Under the pieces are notes generated by a model. It saw only the letters and a list, made by a program, of their open reading frames with translations, had not been told where the DNA came from and did not search any database. Position numbers and translations under genes: made by a program. From Sinohyriopsis cumingii (lineage: Eukaryota > Mollusca > Bivalvia > Unionida > Unionidae), in NCBI GenBank assembly GCA_028554795.2, contig CM068825.1:95473451-95537450 (forward strand): a stretch of DNA of 64,000 nt, written 5' to 3'. The number at the start of each line of letters is the position of its first letter. Position 1 is the first letter of the stretch. This document shows, in pieces, positions 60,334 to 64,000 of this stretch.

Positions 60334-62686
60334 TTTGGATTTTTAATGTAGCTTTAACAATTGTTCAGTCATATCGCTACGATGTCTGCAATGTGGCAGT
60401 TTATAGTGATGTCTAGCACTGGGGCATCATGCCGCAGACATGTAGCATGATGTCCCACCCAGTCACATTATCCTGACACCGGGCCGACCAGTCCTAACAC
60501 TAATCTCTTAATGCTGAGCGCCAAGCGAGACAGATGTTAGTACCATTTTTGTAAGTCTTTGGTATGACTCGGCCGGGGATCGAACCCACGACCTCCCGCA
60601 TCCGAGGCGGACGCTCTAACCACTAGGCCACCGGAGCGGTTTTTCGCACAGAATGACCAATAAGCATGAAATCGCATTGTTTGATGCAGTACTCGCTAGA
60701 ATGCAGTAGATGATCCATGTTTACGTAACCTAATATGTCCCTTTCACAACTAAACATTACATTGTTGCAATATTCATTTGAAAGAAGTTTTACTTGATGC
60801 AGAAAATTCCATTATTTAATGTAATCTATTTGTGGCTAGATATTTGCAGTACTGACTTGGAACAGTAGACTACAGAATATGTAAACAAATTTCATTTTGA
60901 GGCAGAACTGCATCACATATTTACTGTGTAAATATGCCGTGGTTGGGTAAACTTCTGTCAATTAGGAGACTGGTTTATGTCCACATTCTTTTATGAACTG
61001 AGGTGAGTTCATTTACTGACGTAAGTTAACATTTAAACTATGCTTGTATATAGGGTGGATTCCATGCTACATGTTTACTGCCCCCCTCCACCACCACCAC
61101 CCCACACCTGATATCAACTGAGCATTACTGTTAGTTTTACTTGTTGTTGTTGTCGTTGTTCTTGTCTTGGGGTTTAAGGTATTTTTCATGTTATGATATG
61201 TTATACATGACATAACAAGCCCCTGTAAATTGGCCATATTCAGTCAGACAAGACCATTTGTTCCCCAATTCCTTTGGTGACTTGAATCAAAAAATGGCAG
61301 CCAAAACATTCATGGAAAACAAACAATTCCAGAAAGGGGCAAGGTAACAAGTTTTCATATGATTGCAACCAATCAGTAAAGAGAATACTGCACAATAAGT
61401 TCATGAGCTTATTTGGACCAATCGAAATCATATAAAGTGATATGTTCACATGTTATAATATCAAAAATATGAAACTGCACACACTATGTGTAAAATGTAA
61501 TGACTATGTGATAAAATAGAAATAATATATTACCTGCTATTATTTACATTGATGATTTAGCCAGCCTAATGACTCATACCAAAGACTTACAAAAATGGTA
61601 CTAAAAGCATCCTCGCTAGGCGCTCAGCATTAAGAGGTTAGTGTTAGGACTGGTTGGCCTGGTGTCAGGATAATGTGACTGGGTGGGACATCATGCTACA
61701 TGTCTGCAGCATGATGCCCCAGTGCTAGACATCACTATAAACTGCCACACTGCAGACATCATAGTGATATGACTGAAATTTTTTTAAAGCTATGTTAAAA
61801 ATTATAATCACACACACTTACATGGGAGACTGATGACCCCAAGATAAGATGATGAAGTGAACTTGTCATTTGCTGTCAGTAGACAGATCTAATGGATGAT
61901 GGCTTGATAACTTGTTGGAATGACACAGTTGGATCATATATGATTGAGACAAGGGATTTCAGCAGAATCAGGGGCTACCAAAGGCAGCTGATTCTTTGTC
62001 AGAAATCCAAAAGAGAAACCAAAAAATGGTTACCACTTAAATGTATGAGTTTTCACTCCTTCTCTTTGATGATGCTAGAAAGAAGGAAAAGTGTCTAAAA
62101 TTGAACCTTGACCTTGACTGGACTCCTACTGTTGTATGTTACACACCTTATAGTGATGGCACATAGGTATACCAAACAGTGGAAGCAAAAATGTTACAGT
62201 TTGACAGACAAAAGTACAGATGCTATATGCCCATATTTGTCTTTGAAAAATACAGGTGACAATAAAAATAAGTTAAACATCAATTAATTAGAAAGGGATT
62301 ATTAACCAAATCAGCCAAATTGTTGTCTCAGATCTAGTTTTTAATTGCTGACACAGTCATATTGTACTTATTTCTGCAATAAAAGTAAATGAAGACCCAT
62401 AAATGTTAATTTTTTGTGTATATATATTTAACATACAAGTTTATTATCCAAAATTTACTGCATTACGAAATTTTTTTCATGTGTTAAAAATGATAAATCA
62501 TATTAACCTGACACCTTGACTGGGAACCCCATGCCCCGTTCCTGGTAATCGTAAAGAAGTTCCAGGTCTGGCACAATTAGCAATTACATTATCATCCATC
62601 ATTTCAGCTATTCCTTCTTCATCTACATCTACTTCATCAACATACACCTGACCTGTTAGGGCTCGTGTCTTTAGTGTCCATGCTGC
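22547..62686 (-). CDS. TTC8: TTC8 / BBS8, BBSome tetratricopeptide subunit (partial, 7 exons seen)
   Basis: BBS8 is a core subunit of the BBSome, the complex that coats and moves membrane cargo in cilia. Seven minus-strand exons were found by matching translated segments to remembered vertebrate TTC8: 62508-62686, 56942-57101, 53941-54075, 49934-50019, 44875-45073, 43860-43999 and 22547-22718. All introns are GT-AG and all phases agree (2, 0, 0, 2, 0, 2, 0), giving 1071 coding bases, about 357 residues against roughly 500-540 in vertebrates. The order is: N-terminal acidic segment, arginine/glycine/proline-rich linker with repeated GRP motifs, then TPR helices. The start codon exon and the last roughly 100 residues (final TPRs and C-terminus) are not visible; they may lie outside the window or in exons I failed to see. 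Identification is firm; exact splice sites are predictions. Confidence 0.95.
22719..24330. other. TTC8 intron start region with decayed dispersed repeats
   Basis: Part of the 21 kb TTC8 intron. At 23220-23700 related segments of roughly 110 bases recur with a core like GTGGCCATATCTGATGGCAG / GGGGCCATATTTTATAGCAG followed by AATGGCAT, apparently an old tandem or dispersed repeat. At 23814-23872 a unit of about 29 bases (CACACCATAAACTCATTTGG) is duplicated once. Near 22750 CAGTAAAACCCTTTGATAAC resembles the ends of the 30 kb element. Confidence 0.55.
24331..24658. repeat. Degenerate tandem repeat, 33-41 bp unit, about 9 copies
   Basis: Consensus AAACATAAAGATGTACAGTG then AATTTATTTAAAGAT. Unit lengths vary and copies are diverged, so this is an old array. 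Confidence 0.85.
24770..25030 (+). repeat. SINE family 3 (tRNA-derived head), with partly duplicated body
   Basis: The head has a clear box A (TAGCTGAGTTGGTAGAACAC) and box B (GGGTTCAATACCC). The 75-base body after it (CACTCTGAATTTAATTATTT and GGTTATCAGCTACATTT) also occurs just before the head at 24649-24728. The head is therefore bracketed by two copies of the body, as if one SINE tail were left from a neighbouring copy. The acceptor stem does not pair, so this is not a working tRNA gene. Confidence 0.65.
25031..26147. other. TTC8 intron; one old SINE-like fragment
   Basis: At about 25590-25745 a fragment contains GAGAAAAGTGCCTTGCCCAA, GGACATATCATGG and a late GAGTCACCATAGCACCC, resembling the widespread invertebrate repeat built on CTTGCCCAAGGACACA. 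A related fragment is near 35095-35220. No coding signal. Confidence 0.55.
26148..28714. mobile_element. TA-flanked inverted-repeat DNA element, 2.57 kb
   Basis: Ends CCGTATATATTCACATATAA and, on the complement, CCATATATACTCGCGTATAA, both followed by GCC; TA lies outside each end (26146-26147 and 28715-28716), as in Tc1/mariner/pogo-type insertions. A G-rich run (GGGGGTGGGGTGGGGGGG) lies near the left end. No transposase was recognised, so the element is either non-autonomous or fully decayed. A second partial copy at 36697-37465 confirms that it is a repeat family. Confidence 0.8.
28750..29690 (-). pseudogene. LINE reverse transcriptase relic
   Basis: Minus-strand pieces of a non-LTR reverse transcriptase. 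SGIQQGC (RT motif) is near 29590. FTDHDYADDIALL, the catalytic YADD block, is near 29435-29475 and is intact. VEILDLFMYLCCSLHS is near 29130-29175. IKVQLYNTCILPVLQHG, the usual region after the palm, is near 28960-29010. The frame shifts between pieces and stops are present, so it is dead. A 31-bp minisatellite (29266-29420) interrupts it just after the YADD block. Clade not assigned. 5' truncated, as LINE copies often are. Confidence 0.8.
29266..29420. repeat. Minisatellite, 31-bp unit, exactly 5 copies
   Basis: Unit GATCAAGCATGATGTCTAGG then CTGTACAGTAA. The five units differ only at one or two bases each (CAAAC, CAGGC, GAAGC), so the expansion is young compared with the LINE relic it sits in. 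Confidence 0.96.
29690..29975 (-). mobile_element. Polinton/Maverick fossil: fragment of the protein-primed DNA polymerase region
   Basis: A short minus-strand fragment resembles the part of Polinton polymerase B (and related proteins) with a CxxC...DHxHxTGKYRG...N motif: VFTGEDDKRFNSTNICYIC and YNHLTSKYRGPADNKWNLN are recognisable. No capsid, integrase or other Polinton gene and no terminal repeats were found. It is a broken remnant of a few hundred bases with several breaks and looks old. It abuts a LINE relic. Family assignment is from memory of the motif. Confidence 0.65.
30461..31280. repeat. Minisatellite, 51-bp unit, about 16 copies
   Basis: Unit CAGACTAAAGTGAATCACAC then TAACTACCAATGTAATACTG and AAGACATGAAC. 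As 51 is 17 codons, both strands stay open for about 265-270 residues (plus: KVNHTNYQCNTEDMNQT; minus: VIHFSLVHVFSITLVVS). Differences between units are mostly amino-acid changing (TAC/TGC, AAT/GAT, ATG/ATA), which argues against selection on a protein. The last two units share the variant AATGCACATCTCACTA, a local conversion or edge effect. Confidence 0.95.
31281..32985. other. Right part of the 3 kb element; no gene recognised
   Basis: AT-rich sequence with short open frames (for example 31757-32014 minus) that match nothing I know. Confidence 0.4.
32988..34534. repeat. TTC8 intron; GT-rich degenerate tandem repeat at 33763-34006
   Basis: About four units of 49-66 bases, built on ATGGGCCATGGGTTTGTGGG and GTTTTGTTTAAAGTGTGTAT, lie at 33763-34006. 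The rest is AT-rich and without recognised features. Confidence 0.8.
34535..35010. repeat. Degenerate tandem repeat, about 110-137 bp unit, 4 copies
   Basis: A core of the type CTAAGTCATTGTGAGTGTTA recurs at about 34558, 34668, 34781 and 34918, each followed by a CCTAAC / GCTCAATTCAA segment and an ATAAATTA stretch. An old array with variable spacing. Confidence 0.75.
35011..36344. other. TTC8 intron; no gene recognised
   Basis: AT-rich. A worn copy of the CAAGGACATATCATGG SINE-like fragment lies at 35095-35220. Confidence 0.5.
36345..36696. repeat. Dispersed repeat R4, copy 1
   Basis: Shares order and sequence with 56170-56560: AACAAGAGT, AGATGCTCTACTTATTGAAA, TGAGTATTGAAAC, TTCATTTAGGACCAACAAGG, CATCATAAAAAGTCTT and TAATAACAAGATTTT. 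No coding signal. Its class is unknown. Confidence 0.7.
36697..37465. mobile_element. Partial, inverted copy of the 26 kb TA-flanked element
   Basis: Complementary to 26148-26685: AGACAAATCTGCCAACTATC, GCTTTACATTGTGTGGAAAG, ATGAGAATTTCAGCCTG and GTGAGTGCGTGATTCAA all match the other copy in reverse. It ends GGCTTATACGCGAGTATATA then CGG followed by TA. It carries roughly 250 bases (about 37000-37260) absent from the 26 kb copy. The far end is missing; similarity stops at 36697, where repeat R4 begins. Confidence 0.85.
37468..39200. repeat. TTC8 intron; 29-bp tandem repeat (3 copies) at 38180-38272
   Basis: At 38180-38272 ATGATCTACATGGGTAATCA plus GCCAATCAA occurs three times. The remainder is AT-rich without recognised features. 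Confidence 0.75.
39215..40485 (+). pseudogene. RTE-like LINE reverse transcriptase remnant (3' part)
   Basis: Plus-strand pieces in order: MLKIILNRMKPKEEHIISEE followed by QADFTAERRTTEQ (39269-39365); SIGGLAGDEQELETLVNHLS then YGMDISTEKTKPMTNN (39722-39845); and the C-terminal block around SSSGL, KGRRKQGRQKNRW-like sequence (about 40270-40370) and AKSSVISLRPARL near 40440-40480. The expected FADDIDGLAG catalytic motif reads LANSIGGLAG, so both catalytic aspartates are lost. Frames shift repeatedly. The endonuclease part is absent (5' truncated). Clade from memory; close alternatives exist. Confidence 0.85.
40490..43367. other. TTC8 intron; no gene recognised
   Basis: AT-rich. A (TTG)n run at about 42116-42135 may be the tail of a lost SINE. 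Open frames such as 42618-42914 carry no recognised domain. Confidence 0.5.
43368..43485 (-). repeat. SINE family 2, 3' fragment
   Basis: Antisense: AACGTAGCTTTAACAATCTT, TCAGTCATATTGCTACTATG, TCTGCAGTGTGGCTGTTTAT and GCATTATGCCGCAAACATGT. The tRNA head and most of the body are missing. Confidence 0.8.
43860..43999 (-). CDS. TTC8: TTC8 exon: TPR repeats
   Basis: 140 bases, phase 0 in and phase 2 out. It encodes GMNNMDSAVSYYKDVLRFDN, then MHVEAIACIATHHFYTDQPE and VALKFYR, matching vertebrate MNNMSSAAEYYKEVL and HVEAIACIGSNHFYSDQPEI. Acceptor TTTGATTTAG, donor CAG|GTAAGT. The intron to the preceding exon is only about 0.9 kb; the next one is about 21.1 kb. Confidence 0.95.
44875..45073 (-). 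CDS. TTC8: TTC8 exon: TPR repeats
   Basis: 199 bases, phase 2 in and phase 0 out. It reads LGMYRDAEKQLKSALKQQDM, then VYVRLDQPLLAVEIYKQGLE and LAGMARIYE, matching vertebrate YREAEKQFKSALKQQEMVDT and the following TPR helices. Acceptor TGTTTCAG, donor GAG|GTACAT. TPR hallmark positions (small residues at helix contacts, LY and IY pairs) are kept, so this exon looks functional. Confidence 0.95.
45590..45845 (-). repeat. SINE family 1 inserted in a minisatellite
   Basis: Antisense, near-complete copy: (TTG)n tail, GTTTAATGCCATTTTTCAGC, ATGGCGGCCAGTATTAATGG, and a head ending CCACTCGGCCACTCGGGGCC. The 14-base direct repeat TACACTGATGCTTG (45576-45589 and 45846-45859) is itself part of the neighbouring 27-bp repeat unit, so the SINE jumped into an existing array. 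Several CpGs remain, suggesting a fairly young copy. Confidence 0.95.
45846..46256. repeat. Minisatellite, 27-bp unit, about 15 copies
   Basis: Unit TGATTCTGGCATAATTCATC then TGTAGAA, with older 28-29 base variants (TGATGCTTGCATAATTCATC, TGTACAC) at the left edge next to the SINE. As 27 is nine codons, the minus strand is open as a repeated MNYARIILQ; this is a repeat artefact. Confidence 0.95.
46395..46885. repeat. Minisatellite, about 46-47-bp unit, about 10 copies
   Basis: Unit AACTAGGCATTTTGTGACAG then CATGGCTTGCCTTTTAGGGT and ACAATT. Two subtypes (GCATTTTGTGACAGCATGGC and GAATTATTTCACAGCATATC) alternate through the second half, hinting at amplification as a two-unit block. It lies in the TTC8 intron, about 140 bases from the 27-bp array. 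Confidence 0.92.
46886..48030. other. TTC8 intron; no gene recognised
   Basis: AT-rich, no recognised motif. Confidence 0.5.
48031..48817. mobile_element. Inverted-repeat DNA element, 787 bp
   Basis: Left end AGACCTGCCAACCCTGACGA; right end on the complement AGACCTGCCAACTCTTACTA. CAGTAAGGCAG-type and GTAAGACTTACGG-type motifs follow inside each end. No convincing target duplication and no recognised transposase; probably a hAT-like non-autonomous element. Confidence 0.7.
49033..49332 (-). repeat. SINE family 2 with target duplication
   Basis: Antisense copy with a short GT tail, body (TAGTGATCTCTAGCACTGGG, AATAACCTCTTAATGCTGAG) and head GTTCAATCCCGCAACC, then CTAACACTAGGCCACCGGAG. TTCAGATTTTGG and TTCCGATTTTGG (one mismatch) flank it at 49021-49032 and 49333-49344. 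Confidence 0.92.
49345..49933. other. TTC8 intron; no gene recognised
   Basis: AT-rich sequence just downstream (in the gene's direction) of the DWWWK exon; no motif. Confidence 0.5.
49934..50019 (-). CDS. TTC8: TTC8 exon: DWWWK segment
   Basis: A small 86-base exon. It encodes ALELAALATEACQFKDWWWK followed by VQLAKCYFR, matching vertebrate ALDLAALSTEHSQYKDWWWK and VQIGKCYYRLG. The three-tryptophan signature is diagnostic of TTC8. Acceptor TTCCAAG, donor CAG|GTCATA (weak after the GT). Phase 0 in and phase 2 out, joining exactly to the flanking exons, where the split arginine codon is completed. Confidence 0.93.
50150..50262. mobile_element. MITE family M1, short partial copy
   Basis: AACTACAGTTGACCAACATA, GAACCTGACCTGCC, ATATCAGGGTCTACATTGTT and ACTTATAACTATGTATATAA match one hairpin block and one end of the family. 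Confidence 0.65.
50263..50754. other. TTC8 intron; no gene recognised
   Basis: AT-rich. A short duplication (AACAGTTTTTGAAAAC, twice) lies near 50492-50528. Confidence 0.5.
50755..53905. repeat. Minisatellite, 51-bp unit with a 38-bp variant, about 60 copies, 3.1 kb
   Basis: Main unit: GGCTGGGTGTGTTTGTGTAT then CTGTAGTGTCCTGGTGTTTT and ATATTGACTAA (51 bases), regular from 50755 to about 53325. From about 53450 to 53830 most units are about 38 bases, lacking the 13-base GTGTATCTGTAGT and reading GTTTGTCCTGATGTGC. A block of about 13 units (from about 51840) recurs about 665 bases later (from about 52505) with the same rare variants (CATTTGTGTATCTTTAATGT), evidence of segmental duplication. 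The array fills about 80% of one TTC8 intron and fades out about 20 bases from the exon at 53941. Open frames within it are artefacts. Confidence 0.96.
53941..54075 (-). CDS. TTC8: TTC8 exon: start of TPR region
   Basis: 135 bases, phase 0 at both ends, 45 residues starting ASMLSTPDGPFINLARLNF and ending FEYIFHHENDVRN, matching vertebrate TTC8 (ASMLTSPDGPFINLSRLNL, FEYIFHHENDVK). Acceptor ATTTTTCAG, donor AAT|GTAAGT. Only about 20 bases of non-repetitive intron separate this donor from recognisable minisatellite sequence, an unusually close approach of a long tandem array to a splice site. Confidence 0.95.
54076..54308. other. TTC8 intron; no gene recognised
   Basis: AT-rich spacer before the MITE; no motif. 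Confidence 0.4.
54309..54433. mobile_element. MITE family M1, partial copy
   Basis: GAAACTGCAAACAACAAAGA, TCCTGATCTGCTG, GCAATGGCAGATCTGGGTCT and ACCTATAAGCAAGTATACAT correspond to the outer parts of the family; the centre is shortened. Confidence 0.75.
55084..55353 (+). pseudogene. hAT transposase C-terminal dimerisation remnant (ZNF862/KIAA1586-like)
   Basis: An 89-residue open stretch including CAVAISECERGFSSMNLIKT, LRNSL, LMNISANGPELEDFNPDTPI and NCW, the usual end of ZNF862/KIAA1586-like hAT transposases. The catalytic region is absent, so no activity is expected. It sits within an internally deleted hAT copy. Confidence 0.85.
55525..55620. repeat. Short tandem repeat AAGGTGGGACTAGTGA (3 copies)
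   Basis: Three 19-20-base units built on AAGGTGGGACTAGTGA lie in the subterminal part of the hAT derivative. Such subterminal repeats are common in hAT elements, where they can bind transposase. Confidence 0.8.
55641..56169. other. TTC8 intron; no gene recognised
   Basis: AT-rich sequence; open frames here show no known motif. Confidence 0.5.
56170..56800. repeat. Dispersed repeat R4, copy 2
   Basis: Same orientation and order as 36345-36696: AACAAGAGTTCCCCAAAAT, AGATGCTCTACTAACTGAAA, TAAGTATTGAAACCATCTC, TTTCATTTAGAACAA and ATATCATAAAAAGTCTTGG. Segments of the type TTTAGGA(C/G)CAACTA and AAGATGGCA recur two or three times to 56800, suggesting the repeat is itself made of units of about 150-200 bases. 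Confidence 0.7.
56942..57101 (-). CDS. TTC8: TTC8 exon: GRP-rich linker
   Basis: 160 bases, phase 2 in and phase 0 out. It contains SQSGRPLSGFVRPGTQGGRP, then TMEQAIRTPRTAHTARPV and SGRYVRLGT, almost residue-for-residue the vertebrate TTC8 linker. Acceptor CATTACAG; donor ACG|GTAATT. The low-complexity GRP/RPGT repeats are a family feature. The intron before it is about 5.4 kb and the one after it about 2.9 kb. Confidence 0.95.
57102..57880. other. TTC8 intron; no gene recognised
   Basis: AT-rich. No motif. Confidence 0.5.
57881..58306. repeat. Minisatellite, 38-bp unit, about 11 copies
   Basis: Unit ACACTCTAGTGGAACAATAA then TACTATATAATCTGGACA. Copies are almost identical apart from AACCTGGAAA variants at the left and one TACTACATAA, so the array was expanded recently. 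Confidence 0.96.
58430..58760 (+). pseudogene. Pogo/Tigger-like DDE transposase remnant
   Basis: IWNCDETGKQFTHRPLNIVS then KMGTRNIVDWKTRNSQCNIT and IMALTAP (58457-58598), followed in a shifted frame by PMIIAKGKMRKATEDF (58600-58645). This is the first half of the DDE_1 catalytic domain seen in pogo/Tigger/jerky transposases (WNxDETG, GxRNI, NxTV, IxxKGK). The first catalytic aspartate (in DETG) is present. A frameshift and stops follow, and the rest of the domain was not recognised. Inverted ends were not found. Confidence 0.8.
58761..59902. other. TTC8 intron; no gene recognised
   Basis: May include the worn remainder of the pogo-like element. No recognisable motif was seen. Confidence 0.4.
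59903..60031. repeat. Imperfect palindrome, arms about 60 bases, almost no loop
   Basis: Left arm TTTCAAATGGGTAATGAATT, then AATACTGAATTTACTAAACT; right arm on the complement CTCAAATGGGTAATGATTTA, then ATATTAAATTTATGAAACT. The centre lies near 59965 (CGTTGAACAATG). Roughly 80% of positions pair. It could be a foldback element or MITE, or a palindromic rearrangement. Confidence 0.85.
60248..60646 (-). repeat. SINE family 2, best-preserved copy, with (GT)n tail of about 85 bases
   Basis: The tail (GT)n at 60248-60332 is the longest in the window. The head on the minus strand reads CCGCTCCGGTGGCCTAGTGG, TTAGAGCG (box A), then GGTTCGATCCC (box B, exact consensus). Many CpGs are kept (GGATCGAACCCACGACC, ATCCGAGGCGGACGC), a sign of a young copy. 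CACAGAATGAC at 60237-60247 and 60647-60657 is the target duplication. Confidence 0.95.
60658..61138. other. TTC8 intron; no gene recognised
   Basis: AT-rich, with a short CCACCACCACCACC run near 61088-61105. Confidence 0.5.
61139..61230 (-). repeat. SINE family 1, 3' fragment
   Basis: TTGTTGTTGTTGTCGTTG tail complement, then GGGGTTTAAGGTATTTTTCA and TATGATATGTTATACATGAC, a worn match to the 3' end of family 1. Confidence 0.6.
61561..61816 (+). repeat. SINE family 2, head-truncated copy
   Basis: Sense body starting ATGACTCATACCAAAGACTT, then AGCATTAAGAGGTTAGTGTT, GTGACTGGGTGGGACATCAT and CAGTGCTAGACATCACTATA, ending in an AC-rich tail. The tRNA head with boxes A and B is missing (5' truncation). 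Confidence 0.92.
61817..62507. other. TTC8 intron; no gene recognised
   Basis: The open frame 61892-62098 shows no motif that I recognise. The rest is AT-rich. Confidence 0.45.
62508..62686 (-). CDS. TTC8: TTC8 exon: N-terminal acidic segment
   Basis: 179 bases, phase 0 in and phase 2 out. It begins AAWTLKTRALTGQVYVDEVD and continues through EEGIAEMM and RPGTSLRLPGT, the conserved TTC8 N-terminal region (vertebrate AAWILKARALTEMVYIDEID). The acceptor is a clean TTTTTTACAG. The donor reads AG|GTTAAT, weaker than the GTAAGT donors in this gene, but it is the only site that keeps the frame into the next exon. The preceding exon with the start methionine was searched for up to position 64000 and not recognised. 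Confidence 0.93.
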
Positions 62687-63105
62687 CTGTAAAAAATACA
62701 GACCATGTAAATTTCATCTTAAAAATATATTTATGTGGGGGTTATGAAATAAAATGTTGCTTATAGTTCCAATAAGCATAATATACTTTTATTTGTTTCA
62801 TTAAAGAATAATATTTCAACTTAACCTGATTTTGGCATTCCCGGCTTTCATTGCTTTCCAGCCAAATGAAATGTATGCCAACGAAACTTGAAAACAGGTC
62901 TATTTCTTTTGTGAGAATTTTAATTTATTAAAGAAAAGATATCAGGATAAGTAAAGTCTGACAAAAACATTTTAACTTTGTAGAAAAGTGTCATTATTGG
63001 TTGCCAGTTGTGTGTGATATTCCTGAAAACTTGACTTTCGTTACAGTTAGTCGACATCAAAACATGCTACACAGCGCTGTTAGTTAGGCTGTAAGAGAAT
63101 AGTGG
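62687..63105. other. Upstream of the first TTC8 exon seen; no gene recognised
   Basis: Should be intron upstream of the AAWTLK exon. No N-terminal TTC8 exon was found. Confidence 0.5.
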
Positions 63106-63222
63106 AGAACTCGCCCCATGGAAAACTCGCCCTGGGATAACTAGCCCCATGGAGAACTCGCCCTGGGAGAACTCATTCTAGGTGTCAGGATAAGTTGCCC
63201 CATGGTGGTCCGAGAAGTATCC
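63106..63222. repeat. Short tandem repeat GGAGAACTCGCCC
   Basis: Units of about 19-21 bases: GAGAACTCGCCCCATGGA, AAACTCGCCCTGGGATAA, CTAGCCCCATGGAGAA, CTCGCCCTGGGAGAACTC. A CCCCATGG half and a CCCTGGGA half alternate. The block is GC-rich in an AT-rich setting. Confidence 0.8.
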
Positions 63223-64000
63223 CCACTTTGCCTGGCGAAGTCGTCCCAAGGATCATATATAGTAATTCTGAGATGTTGCCACATGGTTGTTAAGGCTTTA
63301 TTTATTGTTAATTTTCTTCAACCTAATAACTTATTAAATCTATAAAATTTTCAATTTTTCAATTTTTCCATTTGATCAACTCCTTTTCTGTACTTAATGA
63401 AAAATAAGTGTTATCTGTCTCCCTTTTGCTCTGCTCTTCAAATCATTAGATGCATTTTATTTTGGAAAAGTAGAGACGGTGTAAGCATAATGTGATGTCT
63501 GCAGTTTTATATATGAAAGGGTTCCAACCTAATAACCAAAGTCATCCTGAGAAGACTTTATGGCATGGACCTCTATAACCCAAAATCGACTGAATTGGCA
63601 ATGACCGTCAATAAGCCAAAGGGTTATAGTATCATCTCTCTAACTGAACAATTTAATCTGATTGTTCATTGAGATTTGCTAACCACTGACGAATGATACT
63701 TGAACTCAATAAAAAGCATCATTGATGCCTACTCAGGAAATATGGTCACTACTGAGTTCATCATGATGGCTAATATGCAGAATTCGGACGGTTTCTGAAA
63801 GATCACTTGTATTACACCCATCATTTAGTTTATTTCTTTTTTTTTGTCAGTGTTCATAATTTTATTATTTCTCAGTAATAACAAACTATTTCAAGTTGAA
63901 CGAAAAGTTTTAAAATATTTCACTACTAAATTACCAATGCAAAATAAACAAGATTATGTTATTTTAAAATAAATAAAAACACCATGATCACGCGTACTAG
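63223..64000. other. No gene recognised
   Basis: AT-rich to the end of the window; no exon or transposon end identified. Confidence 0.5.

Noticed and set aside
61892-62098. A 68-residue open frame between SINE and TTC8 exon
   Set aside because: Lysine/arginine-rich with no recognised domain; possibly a worn transposon piece but without enough to name.

Overview
This window is eukaryotic: spliced exons separated by very long, AT-rich introns, with several families of tRNA-derived SINEs, MITEs, relics of hAT, pogo-like and LINE elements, a Polinton fragment, and many minisatellites. Nothing resembles an operon, a Shine-Dalgarno site or a CRISPR array. The repeat style suggests a marine invertebrate, most likely a mollusc (perhaps a bivalve). 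That placement is an inference, because the one conserved gene does not separate the phyla.

One host gene is recognised, on the minus strand: TTC8/BBS8, a tetratricopeptide subunit of the ciliary BBSome. Seven coding exons run from 62686 down to 22547 (62508-62686, 56942-57101, 53941-54075, 49934-50019, 44875-45073, 43860-43999, 22547-22718). They join in frame at every junction and give about 357 residues. The first roughly 50 residues (upstream, beyond about 62.7 kb) and the last roughly 100 residues (downstream, below 22.5 kb) were not found. Introns range from 0.9 to 21.1 kb, so about 97% of the gene span seen here is intron.

Layout. 1-22 kb: old SINE copies, a fossil element (7.6-12.35 kb) that a 1.9 kb hAT relic has entered, two SINE families with clear target-site duplications, a 26-bp minisatellite (17.1-17.8 kb), a GC-rich hAT-type MITE (18.6 kb), a 69-bp array (20.1 kb) and two MITE families. 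22.5-43.9 kb: the 21 kb TTC8 intron. It holds a 2.6 kb TA-flanked inverted-repeat element (26.1-28.7 kb), a LINE reverse-transcriptase relic with an internal 31-bp minisatellite, a Polinton polymerase fragment, a 3 kb TA-flanked element carrying a 51-bp minisatellite, a second partial copy of the 26 kb element, and an RTE-like LINE remnant (39.2-40.5 kb). 43.8-54.1 kb: four TTC8 exons, two minisatellites, a transposon-like element (48.0-48.8 kb) and a 3.1 kb array of about 60 units that runs up to a TTC8 splice donor. 54.5-64 kb: an internally deleted hAT element, two TTC8 exons, a 38-bp minisatellite, a pogo-like DDE transposase relic, an imperfect palindrome and a well-preserved SINE with a long GT tail.

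No new multi-gene system was found. The points most worth a second look are the minisatellite that fills about 80% of a TTC8 intron and ends next to the splice donor, its 51/38-bp and higher-order structure, the inverted-repeat ends shared by the large 26 kb element and a MITE family, and the several nested insertions.
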